Positions 1 to 6,491 are shown, numbered from the stretch's first letter. The stretch is 64,000 bases of DNA from Actinoplanes lutulentus (GCF_003259845.1 NZ_QLMJ01000028.1:62001-126000), one strand, 5' to 3'. Notes: generated by a model from the sequence alone, not told the origin. Program-made: numbers and translations.

Positions 1-2070
1 ATGCAACAGCCCCGCCGCGACCTGCCGTTCCGCCGGTGTCGTGATCAGCTCGGTGACCGCGAGGAACTGCTCGGCCGCCTCCTGCTGAAACTCGTCGCTG
101 CCGGCGAGCCGCCGCGCCATCGACAGCTGAAGCTGAGCACGTGAGGCGTCATCCATGAGGTGGTACGCGCCCCGATGAATCAGATCGTGCCGGAAGCGGA
201 TGGCGCCGGCGACGACCATGCCCTCGGTCACCGCCGGGGCCAGCCGGTAACCGATCTCCTCCTCCGGCAGCCCGGTCGCGGTGGCCAGCAACGCCGGGCG
301 CACGTCACCACCGAGACAGGCCAGCGCGGCCAGCAACAGCCGGCTCTGCTCCGGCTGCTGGTCGAGTCGCGCGGCCAGCAGCTGCGGGACACGATGCCGG
401 GCGGCAAAGGCCTGGGCTTCAGCACGATCCCAGCGCCACCCGTCCTCGGCGAGCACCAGCAGCCCTTCGCCGCGCAGCGCGTTGAGGACCTCCACCGTGG
501 CGTACGGGTTACCGCCGCTGCTCACCGCGATCAGGTCCGCGAGTTCGGTCACCGACTCCGCCGGCATCCGCAGGACCGCCCCGATCAGCTCGGCCTGACC
601 GGCCCGGTTCAGGCCGTCCAGGCGTACGCAAGGGGTGGCTTTTCCGTCTTTCTCCCAGCGTGCGGCGAGTGCCGAGAGCGGATGGGTGGCATCGACCTCC
701 TCGTCGCGGTAGATGCCGACCAGCAGCAGCCCGGGAGTAGGGCCGGCGGTGACGAACGCGTCCATGATGCGCAGCGCGGCGCTGCTGGCCCACTGCAGGT
801 CGTCGACGACGAGCACCGTCGGGTGGTGCGCGGCGACCGCCCGGAGCATGGCCACCGCCGATCCGCTGAGCCGCGCCTGGCTCGCGCGAGGGTCGGTGGG
901 CCCGCCGAGCGCGTCCGGTCCGAGGAACGCCGCCATCTCCGGGATCACGCCGGCCATCATCGTGGCGTTGGGGCCGAGGGCTGCCAGCAGGCGCCGGCGG
1001 TCGGCGGTGGCGCCCGGCTCCGGTTCGGCGAGCAGGAGCCGGACCAGGCCGCGGACCGCGCGGGTGATGCCGCCCGAGCCGGTGCCGGTGCGGAACTGGT
1101 CGTATTTACCGGCCGAGAACCAGCCACCCCGCGCGGTGATCATCGGCCGCAGCATCTGGGTCAGCGTGCTCTTGCCGATCCCCGGCGCCCCGGCGATCAG
1201 CAGCGCCGGTCCGCCGCCGGACCGCGCCTGGTCCAGGGCGGCGGTCAGCAGGCGGATCTCCGGGTGGCGGCCGACCAGCCGGGCCGGGGGAGCGAGGTAC
1301 GCGGAGAAGTCCCGCTCGCCCAGGCGCCACCCGTCGCCCTGCCGGGCCAGGTCGTGGGCCAGCCCGTCGGCGCTCTGGTACCGCCGGTCCGGATCCTTCT
1401 CCAGCAGCCGCATCAGGATCTCGCCCAGCCGGCCCGGCAGCACCGGCGGCACCGGCGTCTCGACCAGGGTCGCCCGGATCAGCTCTAGCGGATCGTCACC
1501 CGGGAACGGCGGATTCCCGGTGGCCAGCGTGTAGAAGGTGGCGCCCAGCCCGTACAGATCGGAGCGCTGGTCGACGGCGAGCCGGATCCGGCCGGTCTGC
1601 TCCGGCGCGAGATATCCGAGCGTGCCGACCGGCCCGTCGGAGGCGTCACCCCGCGCCGATCCGATCACCGCGAGGTCGTAATCGATCAGGATCGGCCGGC
1701 CGTCGGCGGTCAGCACCAGATTGGCGGGCGTGATGTCGCGGTGCAGCACACCGGCCCGGTGGATCGCGGCGACGGTGTCGGTGACCGCTCGAAACACCGC
1801 GAGGAGGTGGTCCACCGGAAAACCGATCGGTCGCGCGCCGTCATCCTCCAGGACCAGCATGCGCCGGGGCTGACGGTCCACGAGCCGGGGCACCCCGCGA
1901 ACGCCGGCGAGGTGGCGCAACACGTCACGTTCGTGCTCGATGCGCCGTACCGTCCCCGCACCGGTGGCTCGCTTGCGGATCACGCCGGCGAGGTCATCCG
2001 TCCCGGTTCGGCGGACGACCTCGGTGCGGTCGCTGCGATACAGGACCTCCTCGCCCATGCTTCGGATCAT
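1..2070 (-). CDS. Ser/Thr kinase-AAA ATPase fusion protein (3' end outside window)
   Basis: Large multidomain signalling protein running off the left edge. From the start: kinase-like domain (residues about 5-245) with catalytic HRDITPAN at 110-117, DYD in place of DFG at 130, and APE near 155; the N-lobe has no clear glycine-rich loop. It is followed by an AAA_16-type ATPase with Walker A GAPGIGKS at 294-301 and a helical effector region. The plan resembles PknK or multi-sensor kinase/ATPase regulators that couple phosphorylation to NTP-driven signalling. An in-frame TAA three codons upstream limits the start to ATG 2070 or ATG 2058; no good ribosome site is seen. The C-terminal output domain cannot be seen. 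Confidence 0.85.
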   Translation of the reverse strand, partial: MIRSMGEEVLYRSDRTEVVRRTGTDDLAGVIRKRATGAGTVRRIEHERDVLRHLAGVRGVPRLVDRQPRRMLVLEDDGARPIGFPVDHLLAVFRAVTDTVAAIHRAGVLHRDITPANLVLTADGRPILIDYDLAVIGSARGDASDGPVGTLGYLAPEQTGRIRLAVDQRSDLYGLGATFYTLATGNPPFPGDDPLELIRATLVETPVPPVLPGRLGEILMRLLEKDPDRRYQSADGLAHDLARQGDGWRLGERDFSAYLAPPARLVGRHPEIRLLTAALDQARSGGGPALLIAGAPGIGKSTLTQMLRPMITARGGWFSAGKYDQFRTGTGSGGITRAVRGLVRLLLAEPEPGATADRRRLLAALGPNATMMAGVIPEMAAFLGPDALGGPTDPRASQARLSGSAVAMLRAVAAHHPTVLVVDDLQWASSAALRIMDAFVTAGPTPGLLLVGIYRDEEVDATHPLSALAARWEKDGKATPCVRLDGLNRAGQAELIGAVLRMPAESVTELADLIAVSSGGNPYATVEVLNALRGEGLLVLAEDGWRWDRAEAQAFAARHRVPQLLAARLDQQPEQSRLLLAALACLGGDVRPALLATATGLPEEEIGYRLAPAVTEGMVVAGAIRFRHDLIHRGAYHLMDDASRAQLQLSMARRLAGSDEFQQEAAEQFLAVTELITTPAERQVAAGLLH

Positions 2071-2076
2071 GCCACT

Positions 2077-2091
2077 TTAAGCACGACTTAA
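2077..2091. promoter_or_regulatory. inverted repeat upstream of the kinase/ATPase gene
   Basis: TTAAG-N5-CTTAA lies 7 bases upstream of the kinase start, between that gene and the end of the neighbouring dehydrogenase gene. It is an AT-rich spot in a GC-rich context and could be an operator or part of a promoter. No regulator is assigned. Confidence 0.3.
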
Positions 2092-2105
2092 TGTAGCATT
2101 GTCGG

Positions 2106-3038
2106 TTATGTCGCGCTCGCGGCTGCGGCCGCCGGGAAACGAGCGCCGGTCAGGTCCTCCGAGATCGCCCACATCCGCGCGGCCTCCTCCTCGCTGCGCA
2201 GCCGCGAATACATCGCCTGCTCAGCGGGCGCGCCGGACAGATTCCCCAGACCGCTCGGACCGTACAGACGCCCACCGCTCGCCTCGTCGGACGTGGCGGC
2301 GAGCAGGGCCGGGAGCAGGGCGGTGTCGACCGTACCGACAAGAATTCCGCGGCGCGAGAGCGCCCGGATGACCCGGACCGCGACGGTATCCTTCGCCCGG
2401 CCCACCTCCGGCCGCGCGGCCAGCAGACTCGTCGGCACCACCCCCGGGTGCGAGATGTTGCTGCTGATGCCCCAGCCTCCGGATCGGCTCCGCCGATCCA
2501 GTTCAAGACCGAACAGACCAAACGAGATCTTCGACTGACTGTACGCACGACGCCCGTGATACGACCGTTCCCAGTTCAGATCGTCCCAGTTGATCGCGTT
2601 CTCGTTCGCCGCGACGCTGATCTGCGAGGTGACCCGTGCGTGTCCCGCCCGCAGCAACGGCAGCAGGTGCGCGACCAGCGCGAAGTGCCCCAGATGGTTG
2701 CTGCCGAACTGCAGCTCGAACCCGTCCGCGGTGACCTGCCGCTGCGGCGGCGTCATCACCCCGGCGTTGTTGATCAGGAGATGAATCGGCCGGCCCTCCG
2801 CCCGCAGCGTCTCGCCGAGAGCGGCGACCGAGCTCAGCGACGACAGGTCCATGTCCCGCAGCGACACGGTGGCTCCCGGGACCTGCCGCAGGATCCTCTC
2901 GATCGCGGCCGCACCCTTGCCGCGGTTCCGGACTGGCATCACGACCTCGGCGCCGGCCTCGGCGAGCCGGGCCGCCAGACCCAGCCCGACGCCGTCGCTG
3001 GCCCCGGTGACGACGGCGAGTTTGCCGGTGAGATCCAT
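2106..3038 (-). CDS. short-chain dehydrogenase/reductase, retinol-dehydrogenase-like
   Basis: NAD(P)-dependent oxidoreductase of the classical SDR fold, 310 aa. Visible motifs are the nucleotide loop TGASDGVGLG (residues 12-21), INNAGVM near residue 90, and the catalytic YSQSK (Tyr/Lys) near residue 165. The length and the LGHF segment after NNAG match the retinol-dehydrogenase-like SDRs common in actinomycetes; the substrate cannot be told. It is divergent from an XRE regulator across 179 bases, so that regulator probably controls it. A second SDR/XRE pair of the same design sits at 26.1-27.6 kb. Confidence 0.9.
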   Translation of the reverse strand: MDLTGKLAVVTGASDGVGLGLAARLAEAGAEVVMPVRNRGKGAAAIERILRQVPGATVSLRDMDLSSLSSVAALGETLRAEGRPIHLLINNAGVMTPPQRQVTADGFELQFGSNHLGHFALVAHLLPLLRAGHARVTSQISVAANENAINWDDLNWERSYHGRRAYSQSKISFGLFGLELDRRSRSGGWGISSNISHPGVVPTSLLAARPEVGRAKDTVAVRVIRALSRRGILVGTVDTALLPALLAATSDEASGGRLYGPSGLGNLSGAPAEQAMYSRLRSEEEAARMWAISEDLTGARFPAAAAASAT

Positions 3039-3217
3039 TTTCTGCTCCTCGGTTCGTGCTGGCTGATGTGCCTCCAGCGTGAGCCCGATCCGCCCGGCCA
3101 GCCACGGCCTGCCGATCCCAGGCTGCGGTCGTCATAGGGGGATCAACAGGCCGAGGCTAAGGGTTCGGTGCCGGTGATAGAACTCAAGTCAGCCGCACCA
3201 CCAGGGGAGGAACAGCC

Positions 3218-4087
3218 GTGATCGATCGAGCCGGACTCGCCGAGTTCCTGCGCCGGCGCCGGGAGTCCCTGCAACCCGAGGACGTCGGCCTCCCGCGCGG
3301 ACAACGCCGCCGAACCTCCGGCCTGCGCCGCGAGGAAGTCGCCATGCTCTGCCACATCTCCGCCGACTACTACAGCCGCCTCGAACGCGAACGCGGCCCG
3401 CACCCCTCCGACCAGATGATCGCCTCCATCGCCCAGGGCCTGCACCTCTCCCTGGCCGAACGCGACCACCTGTTCCGCCTCGCCGGCCACCAGCCACCCC
3501 TGCGCGGCGCCGCCGGCGACCACATCAGCCCCGGCATGCTGCGCATCTTCGACCGCCTCACCGACACCCCCGCCGAAATCGTCACCGAACTCGGCGAAAC
3601 CCTGCGCCAGACCCCACTCGGCGTCGCCCTCACCGGCGACAACACCCGATACACCGGCCCCGACCGCAGCATCGGCTACCGCTGGTTCACCGACCCGGCC
3701 ACCCGCGCCCTCTACCACCCCGACGACCACCCGCTGCACTCGCGCGTCTTCGCCGCCGGCCTGCGCGAGACGGTCACCCGCCGCGGCCCAAACTCTTGGG
3801 CCGCAAACCTCCAAAGCCTTCTGTACGCCCAAAGCCAGGAATTCCGTGCCGTCTGGGACGACCACGAGGTGGGAGTCGGCTTCAACGAGTTCAAACGGTT
3901 CCTCCACCCGGAGCTGGGCCCGATCGACCTGACCTGCCAGGCCCTGCACGACCCGGCGACCTCGCAGGCTCTGCTGGTCTACACCGCGACTCCGGGCAGC
4001 GAGAGCCACGAGAAGCTGCAACTGCTCGCCGTCATCGGCGACCAATTAAATAGCTTTGACGCGCCGCCGGCCTCTCCCCATAATTAG
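3218..4087 (+). CDS. XRE-family regulator with MmyB-like ligand-binding domain
   Basis: Helix-turn-helix regulator of 289 aa. The N-terminal HTH_31-type domain (about 5-85) carries the GLRREEVAML signature, and the remainder is the PAS-like MmyB ligand-binding domain typical of actinomycete regulators next to dehydrogenases. The GTG start is fixed by GGGGAGG at 3204-3210, seven bases upstream. It is divergent from the SDR at 2106-3038 and probably represses it until a small ligand binds. Ligand and operator are unknown. Confidence 0.9.
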   Translation: MIDRAGLAEFLRRRRESLQPEDVGLPRGQRRRTSGLRREEVAMLCHISADYYSRLERERGPHPSDQMIASIAQGLHLSLAERDHLFRLAGHQPPLRGAAGDHISPGMLRIFDRLTDTPAEIVTELGETLRQTPLGVALTGDNTRYTGPDRSIGYRWFTDPATRALYHPDDHPLHSRVFAAGLRETVTRRGPNSWAANLQSLLYAQSQEFRAVWDDHEVGVGFNEFKRFLHPELGPIDLTCQALHDPATSQALLVYTATPGSESHEKLQLLAVIGDQLNSFDAPPASPHN

Positions 4088-4193
4088 CCAAGTGATCGAG
4101 AGGAACCACTCGATCACCGGAAAAAGTGATTGCAGCATCCCGCACCGACATCTACTATCTGCACTACAAGACTTACCGACGAAGGAGCTTCTG

Positions 4194-4316
4194 ATGCGCC
4201 GCTGGCACACCGACACGGACCCGCAGCATGTGCTGCTGGGCTCGCTGTCCTATGCCGTCGGCAGTCCTGAAGAGCAGGTCAGCATCAATAAGCCCAGTCC
4301 GGGGAGAGGCGCCTAG
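4194..4316 (+). CDS. small ORF (40 aa) upstream of the tRNA array
   Basis: A 40-residue ORF starts at ATG 4194 with a strong ribosome site GAAGGAG (4181-4187) at 6-base spacing, and ends 23 bases before an intrinsic terminator. It reads MRRWHTDTDPQHVLLGSLSY at the start. No family is recognised. The ribosome site and the terminator make translation plausible. It may be an isolated small gene or a remnant connected with the neighbouring tRNA array. Confidence 0.5.
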   Translation: MRRWHTDTDPQHVLLGSLSYAVGSPEEQVSINKPSPGRGA

Positions 4317-4339
4317 CGCCCGCAGAAGCGCACAGCGCC

Positions 4340-4371
4340 GAAGCCGCCTCCCCGACAGGGAAGGCGGCTTC
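4340..4371 (+). terminator. intrinsic terminator-like hairpin
   Basis: GAAGCCGCCT at 4340-4349 pairs perfectly with AGGCGGCTTC at 4362-4371, with a 12-base loop, followed by a T-rich run. It separates the small ORF from the first tRNA gene. Confidence 0.75.
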
Positions 4372-4396
4372 TTCCATTTCACCGGCAATTCCCCAT

Positions 4397-4470
4397 AGGG
4401 GCGTGGCGCAATTCGGTAGCGCAGCGGCCTCCAAATCCGAAGGTTGCAGGTTCGAATCCTGTCGCCCCTG
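4397..4470 (+). tRNA. tRNA-Trp (CCA)
   Basis: Acceptor stem AGGGGCG/CGCCCCT is perfect and the T-arm has GGTTCGAATCC. The loop CTCCAAA gives anticodon CCA. The anticodon stem has mismatches at its two outer positions, so it is weaker than a housekeeping tRNA. No encoded CCA end. It lies outside the inverted-repeat boundaries of the main array. Confidence 0.8.
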
Positions 4471-4480
4471 CTTTTCGTCC

Positions 4481-4496
4481 CCCTTTACCAAAAGGG
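4481..4496 (+). other. small hairpin between tRNA-Trp and the boxA-like leader
   Basis: CCCTTT at 4481-4486 pairs with AAAGGG at 4491-4496 over the loop ACCA. It follows tRNA-Trp and may end that transcript or shape the leader that follows. Confidence 0.45.
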
Positions 4497-4510
4497 CATG
4501 GACTCGTCAC

Positions 4511-4528
4511 TTGAGAACTCAACAGTGG
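4511..4528 (+). promoter_or_regulatory. boxA-like antitermination element (rrn-leader type)
   Basis: TTGAGAACTCAACAGTGG at this site closely resembles the boxA segment of actinobacterial rRNA operon leaders and spacers (TTGAGAACT followed by a CA-rich stretch and AGTGG). In rrn operons that RNA is bound by NusB-S10 and drives processive antitermination. Here it precedes two strong hairpins and a run of 18 tRNA genes. The sequence likeness is seen; function is inference. Confidence 0.55.
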
Positions 4529-4535
4529 AAATGGC
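4519..4535 (+). repeat. left copy of the 17-nt inverted repeat bounding the tRNA array
   Basis: TCAACAGTGGAAATGGC occurs here and, perfectly reverse-complemented, at 6657-6673 just after the last tRNA gene. It overlaps the 3' part of the boxA-like element. In RNA the two copies could pair over about 2.1 kb. Confidence 0.85.
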
Positions 4536-4543
4536 ATGAGAAA

Positions 4544-4568
4544 CCCCGCCGGCAGACCGCCGGCGGGG
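4544..4568 (+). terminator. GC-rich hairpin 1 in the array leader
   Basis: CCCCGCCGGC (4544-4553) pairs perfectly with GCCGGCGGGG (4559-4568) over a 5-base loop. There is no U-tract after it. It would be a strong pause or termination structure upstream of the array unless transcription is antiterminated. Confidence 0.6.
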
Positions 4569-4571
4569 GAT

Positions 4572-4610
4572 CGGCCAGGCCGGGCCGGGCTGATGTGCCC
4601 GGCCTGGCCG
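4572..4610 (+). terminator. GC-rich hairpin 2 in the array leader
   Basis: CGGCCAGGCCGGGC (4572-4585) pairs perfectly over 14 bp with GCCCGGCCTGGCCG (4597-4610), with an 11-base loop. It comes right after hairpin 1 and 13 bases before tRNA-Glu(CTC). Together the pair forms a two-step barrier in the leader. Confidence 0.6.
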
Positions 4611-4623
4611 GCACGCACGACAA

Positions 4624-4695
4624 GGACCCGTGGAGCAGCGGAACGCTCGCCAGCCCCTCACGTTGGAGACGCCGGTTCGAATCCGGTCGGGTCTA
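4624..4695 (+). tRNA. tRNA-Glu (CTC), C33 variant
   Basis: Acceptor GGACCCG/CGGGTCT with a terminal G-U, D-arm GAGC/GCTC, anticodon stem CCAGC/GTTGG and T-arm GGTTCGAATCC. The loop CCCTCAC gives CTC by position, but position 33 is C rather than the near-universal U. This is the first tRNA inside the array boundaries. Confidence 0.75.
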
Positions 4696-4751
4696 CGCAA
4701 TCTCGTCATCCGTCCGGCCCGGCTCTTGATCACGATGGGAGGTGAGCCCTG

Positions 4752-5198
4752 ATGACGGACGTCCTGGTGCTCAACGCCGACGAAATGCCCCTTCAACGGG
4801 TGAGCCTGCGCCACGCGATCCGGATGCTCGTCCGGCAGGTCGCCGAAGTCGCCGAGGCACAACCCGACAAGCTCATCGGCGTCTACCCGATGCCGACCGC
4901 CGTCCGGCTCGTCCGATACGTCGTCACCCGCTGGCGGCACGCCCGGACCGGCCCGGCCTGGTCCAAGCAGGGCGTCCTCAAGCGCGACAACCGCCGGTGC
5001 GCGTACTGCGCCGGCCGCGCCGACACCGTCGACCACATCCTGCCGGTCTCCCGCGCCGGCCGGAACACGTGGGCCAACACCGTCGCCGCCTGCTCGCCCT
5101 GCAACCAACGCAAAGCGGACCGCACCCCGGATGAAGCCCGGATGCGGCTCCTGGTCCAACCGGCAACCCCAGCCTGGGCAACCCTCGCCCACCGCTGA
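4752..5198 (+). CDS. HNH endonuclease inside the tRNA array
   Basis: 148-aa HNH nuclease. The N-terminal half is helical; the C-terminal half carries the zinc-bound HNH core: CAYC near residue 83, DHILPVSRAGRNTW from about 93, and CSPCNQRKADRTP near 115. Start ATG 4752 has GGGAGGTGAG just upstream. It sits between tRNA-Glu(CTC) and tRNA-Gln(CTG), co-directional with the array. HNH genes also occur in tRNA clusters of actinobacteriophages and plasmids, where they are thought to behave as homing-type or mobility nucleases. No group I intron is visible, so a free-standing role is more likely. Confidence 0.9.
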   Translation: MTDVLVLNADEMPLQRVSLRHAIRMLVRQVAEVAEAQPDKLIGVYPMPTAVRLVRYVVTRWRHARTGPAWSKQGVLKRDNRRCAYCAGRADTVDHILPVSRAGRNTWANTVAACSPCNQRKADRTPDEARMRLLVQPATPAWATLAHR

Positions 5199-5216
5199 TC
5201 AGATCCGGTCGGACGG

Positions 5217-5288
5217 TCCCTCGTGGTCTAGTCGGTAAGACGCTTGATTCTGGATCAAGAGTGCTGGGTTCGAATCCTGGCGAGGGAG
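5217..5288 (+). tRNA. tRNA-Gln (CTG)
   Basis: Acceptor TCCCTCG/CGAGGGA, anticodon stem CTTGA/TCAAG, loop TTCTGGA giving CTG. The T-stem contains two G-U pairs. No encoded CCA. Confidence 0.9.
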
Positions 5289-5302
5289 CGCACATCAGCG
5301 AT

Positions 5303-5375
5303 GCCGGCGAAGCTCCCGTGGGGGAGCGCCCGACTTGTAATCGGGACCCGGTCGGTTCGACTCCGACCGTCGGCT
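5303..5375 (+). tRNA. tRNA-Thr (TGT)
   Basis: Acceptor GCCGGCG/CGTCGGC with one G-U, D-arm GCTC/GAGC, anticodon stem CCCGA/TCGGG, loop CTTGTAA giving TGT. Position 8 is A rather than the usual U, and the T-loop ends TTCGACT. Confidence 0.85.
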
Positions 5376-5378
5376 CAC

Positions 5379-5452
5379 GCGCTCGTGGCCCAACTGGCAG
5401 AGGCACACGGTTCAGGACCGTGACGGTGAGGGTTCGAATCCCTCCGAGCGTA
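5379..5452 (+). tRNA. tRNA with Leu anticodon (CAG) but a short variable loop
   Basis: A 74-nt gene: acceptor GCGCTCG/CGAGCGT, anticodon stem CACGG/CCGTG, loop TTCAGGA giving CAG, T-arm GAGGG/CCCTC. Bacterial tRNA-Leu normally has a long class II variable arm; here it is only 5 nt (ACGGT). The anticodon predicts Leu, but the identity elements for charging are atypical. Confidence 0.75.
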
Positions 5453-5463
5453 CGCACGAAAAT

Positions 5464-5534
5464 GCCGCCGTAGCTCAGGGGAAGAGTATCCGACTGTCGA
5501 TCGGAGGGCGCGGGTTCGAGTCCCGCCGGTGGCG
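5464..5534 (+). tRNA. tRNA-Asp (GTC)
   Basis: Acceptor GCCGCCG/CGGTGGC, anticodon stem TCCGA/TCGGA, loop CTGTCGA giving GTC, normal T-arm with GGGTTCGAGTCCC. Confidence 0.9.
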
Positions 5535-5549
5535 CGCAGCAGCACGTTT

Positions 5550-5634
5550 GGAGCCGTGGCAGAGAGGCCTAATGCGCCGTGTTGCTAACACGGAGTGGTC
5601 ACCACCACCGGAGGTTCGAATCCTCCCGGCTCCG
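5550..5634 (+). tRNA. tRNA-Ser (GCT)
   Basis: Acceptor GGAGCCG/CGGCTCC, anticodon stem CCGTG/CACGG, loop TTGCTAA giving GCT, and a long class II variable arm as expected for serine. Confidence 0.93.
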
Positions 5635-5635
5635 C

Positions 5636-5709
5636 GCCGTCGTAGCTCAGCCGGTCAGAGCACAGAGCTGATAACTCTGAGGTCAGCGGTTCGATTCCGT
5701 TCGACGGCA
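5636..5709 (+). tRNA. tRNA-Ile (GAT)
   Basis: Acceptor GCCGTCG/CGACGGC, anticodon stem CAGAG/CTCTG, loop CTGATAA giving GAT. It starts one base after tRNA-Ser, so it must be released by precise processing. Confidence 0.93.
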
Positions 5710-5720
5710 CGTAACACCAT

Positions 5721-5793
5721 GCCCCCGTGGCGCAGCGGATAGCGCACCTGATTACGGATCAGGAAGTCGCAGGTTCGAATCCTGCCGGGGGCA
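5721..5793 (+). tRNA. tRNA-Arg (ACG)
   Basis: Acceptor GCCCCCG/CGGGGGC, anticodon stem CCTGA/TCAGG, loop TTACGGA giving ACG, well-formed T-arm. Confidence 0.93.
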
Positions 5794-5843
5794 CTCGCGC
5801 GCACCACATCAGGGGTTGGAGGTCGGTGGTGCGGATGCGAATT

Positions 5844-5916
5844 CGGGATGTGGCGCAGATGGAAGCGCGCCGGTTTTGGGAACCGGAGGCCGGGAGTTCG
5901 AGTCTCCCCATCCCGA
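5844..5916 (+). tRNA. tRNA-Pro (TGG)
   Basis: Acceptor CGGGATG/CATCCCG, anticodon stem CCGGT/ACCGG, loop TTTGGGA giving TGG. The 50-nt spacer before it holds an 8-bp hairpin (CGCACCAC paired with GTGGTGCG) that does not look like a tRNA. Confidence 0.93.
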
Positions 5917-5929
5917 CGAAACAAGGATT

Positions 5930-6017
5930 GGATGGGCCAGCCGACAGATGGCGACGGCCGCGGTCTCGAAAACCGTTGGGGCTCACGCCCGTGCGAGTTC
6001 GACCCTCGCCCCATCCG
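5930..6017 (+). tRNA. tRNA-Ser (CGA)
   Basis: Acceptor GGATGGG/CCCATCC, loop CTCGAAA giving CGA, long variable arm (GGGCTCACGCCC region), T-arm GCGAG/CTCGC. Confidence 0.92.
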
Positions 6018-6021
6018 CCAA

Positions 6022-6094
6022 GCGCCGCTAGCTCAATGGGTAGAGCAGCTGACTCTTAATCAGCGAGTTCGGGGTTCGAGTCCCCGGCGGCGTA
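6022..6094 (+). tRNA. tRNA-Lys (CTT)
   Basis: Acceptor GCGCCGC/GCGGCGT with a terminal G-U, anticodon stem GCTGA/TCAGC, loop CTCTTAA giving CTT, T-arm CGGGG/CCCCG. Confidence 0.92.
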
Positions 6095-6096
6095 CT

Positions 6097-6170
6097 TGCG
6101 GATTGGCGCAGTCAGGAAGCGCGCCGGGCTCATAACCCGGAGGTCACCCGTTCGAATCGGGTATCCGCTC
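6097..6170 (+). tRNA. initiator-type tRNA-fMet (CAT)
   Basis: The anticodon stem CCGGG/CCCGG has the three consecutive G-C pairs diagnostic of initiator tRNA, with loop CTCATAA giving CAT. The 1-72 pair is a T-T mismatch, matching the initiator rule that 1-72 is unpaired (usually C-A). Remaining acceptor GCGGAT/ATCCGC pairs well. An initiator tRNA in such an array is notable. Confidence 0.85.
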
Positions 6171-6172
6171 CC

Positions 6173-6246
6173 GTCCGGCTAGCTCAGCTGGTCAGAGCAC
6201 CGCCTCGACACGGCGGGGGCCGCTGGTTCGAATCCAGCGCCGGACA
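6173..6246 (+). tRNA. tRNA-Val (GAC), C33 variant
   Basis: Acceptor GTCCGGC/GCCGGAC, anticodon stem CCGCC/GGCGG, loop TCGACAC giving GAC by position. Position 33 is C instead of U, as in the array's tRNA-Glu(CTC). Confidence 0.85.
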
Positions 6247-6251
6247 CGCGT

Positions 6252-6325
6252 GGAGCCGTCGACTAAACGGTCAGGTCACCGTCCTTTCAAGTCGGAAGGT
6301 GCGGGTTCGAATCCCGTCGGCTCTA
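6252..6325 (+). tRNA. tRNA-Glu (TTC)
   Basis: Acceptor GGAGCCG/CGGCTCT with a terminal G-U, loop CTTTCAA giving TTC, anticodon stem with one T-T mismatch, short 3-bp D-stem, T-arm GCGGG/CCCGT. The fold is looser than the neighbours. Confidence 0.75.
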
Positions 6326-6329
6326 CCTT

Positions 6330-6402
6330 TCCCTCGTAGCTCAATCGGCAGCAGCGCCCGGCTGTTAACCGGGACATCCCGGTTCGAGTCCGGGCGAGGG
6401 AG
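6330..6402 (+). tRNA. tRNA-Asn (GTT)
   Basis: Acceptor TCCCTCG/CGAGGGA, anticodon stem CCCGG/CCGGG, loop CTGTTAA giving GTT, good T-arm. Confidence 0.93.
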
Positions 6403-6417
6403 CTCCAGGAAAGACAC

Positions 6418-6489
6418 ACCCGGCTAGCTCAGCGGTAGAGCGCCTCGTTCACACCGAGGAGGCCGGCGGTTCGAAACCGTCGCCGGGTA
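6418..6489 (+). tRNA. tRNA-Val (CAC)
   Basis: Acceptor ACCCGGC/GCCGGGT, anticodon stem CCTCG/CGAGG, loop TTCACAC giving CAC, T-arm GGCGG/CCGTC. Confidence 0.9.
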
Positions 6490-6491
6490 CT

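Noticed and set aside
3143..4045. Long minus-strand open frame opposite the XRE regulator
   Set aside because: It mirrors a well-supported HTH gene with a strong ribosome site; its protein is low-complexity Gly/Val/Ala without a domain.
5794..5843. Degenerate tRNA in the spacer between tRNA-Arg and tRNA-Pro
   Set aside because: Only a single 8-bp hairpin can be drawn; no T-arm or anticodon arm is present.
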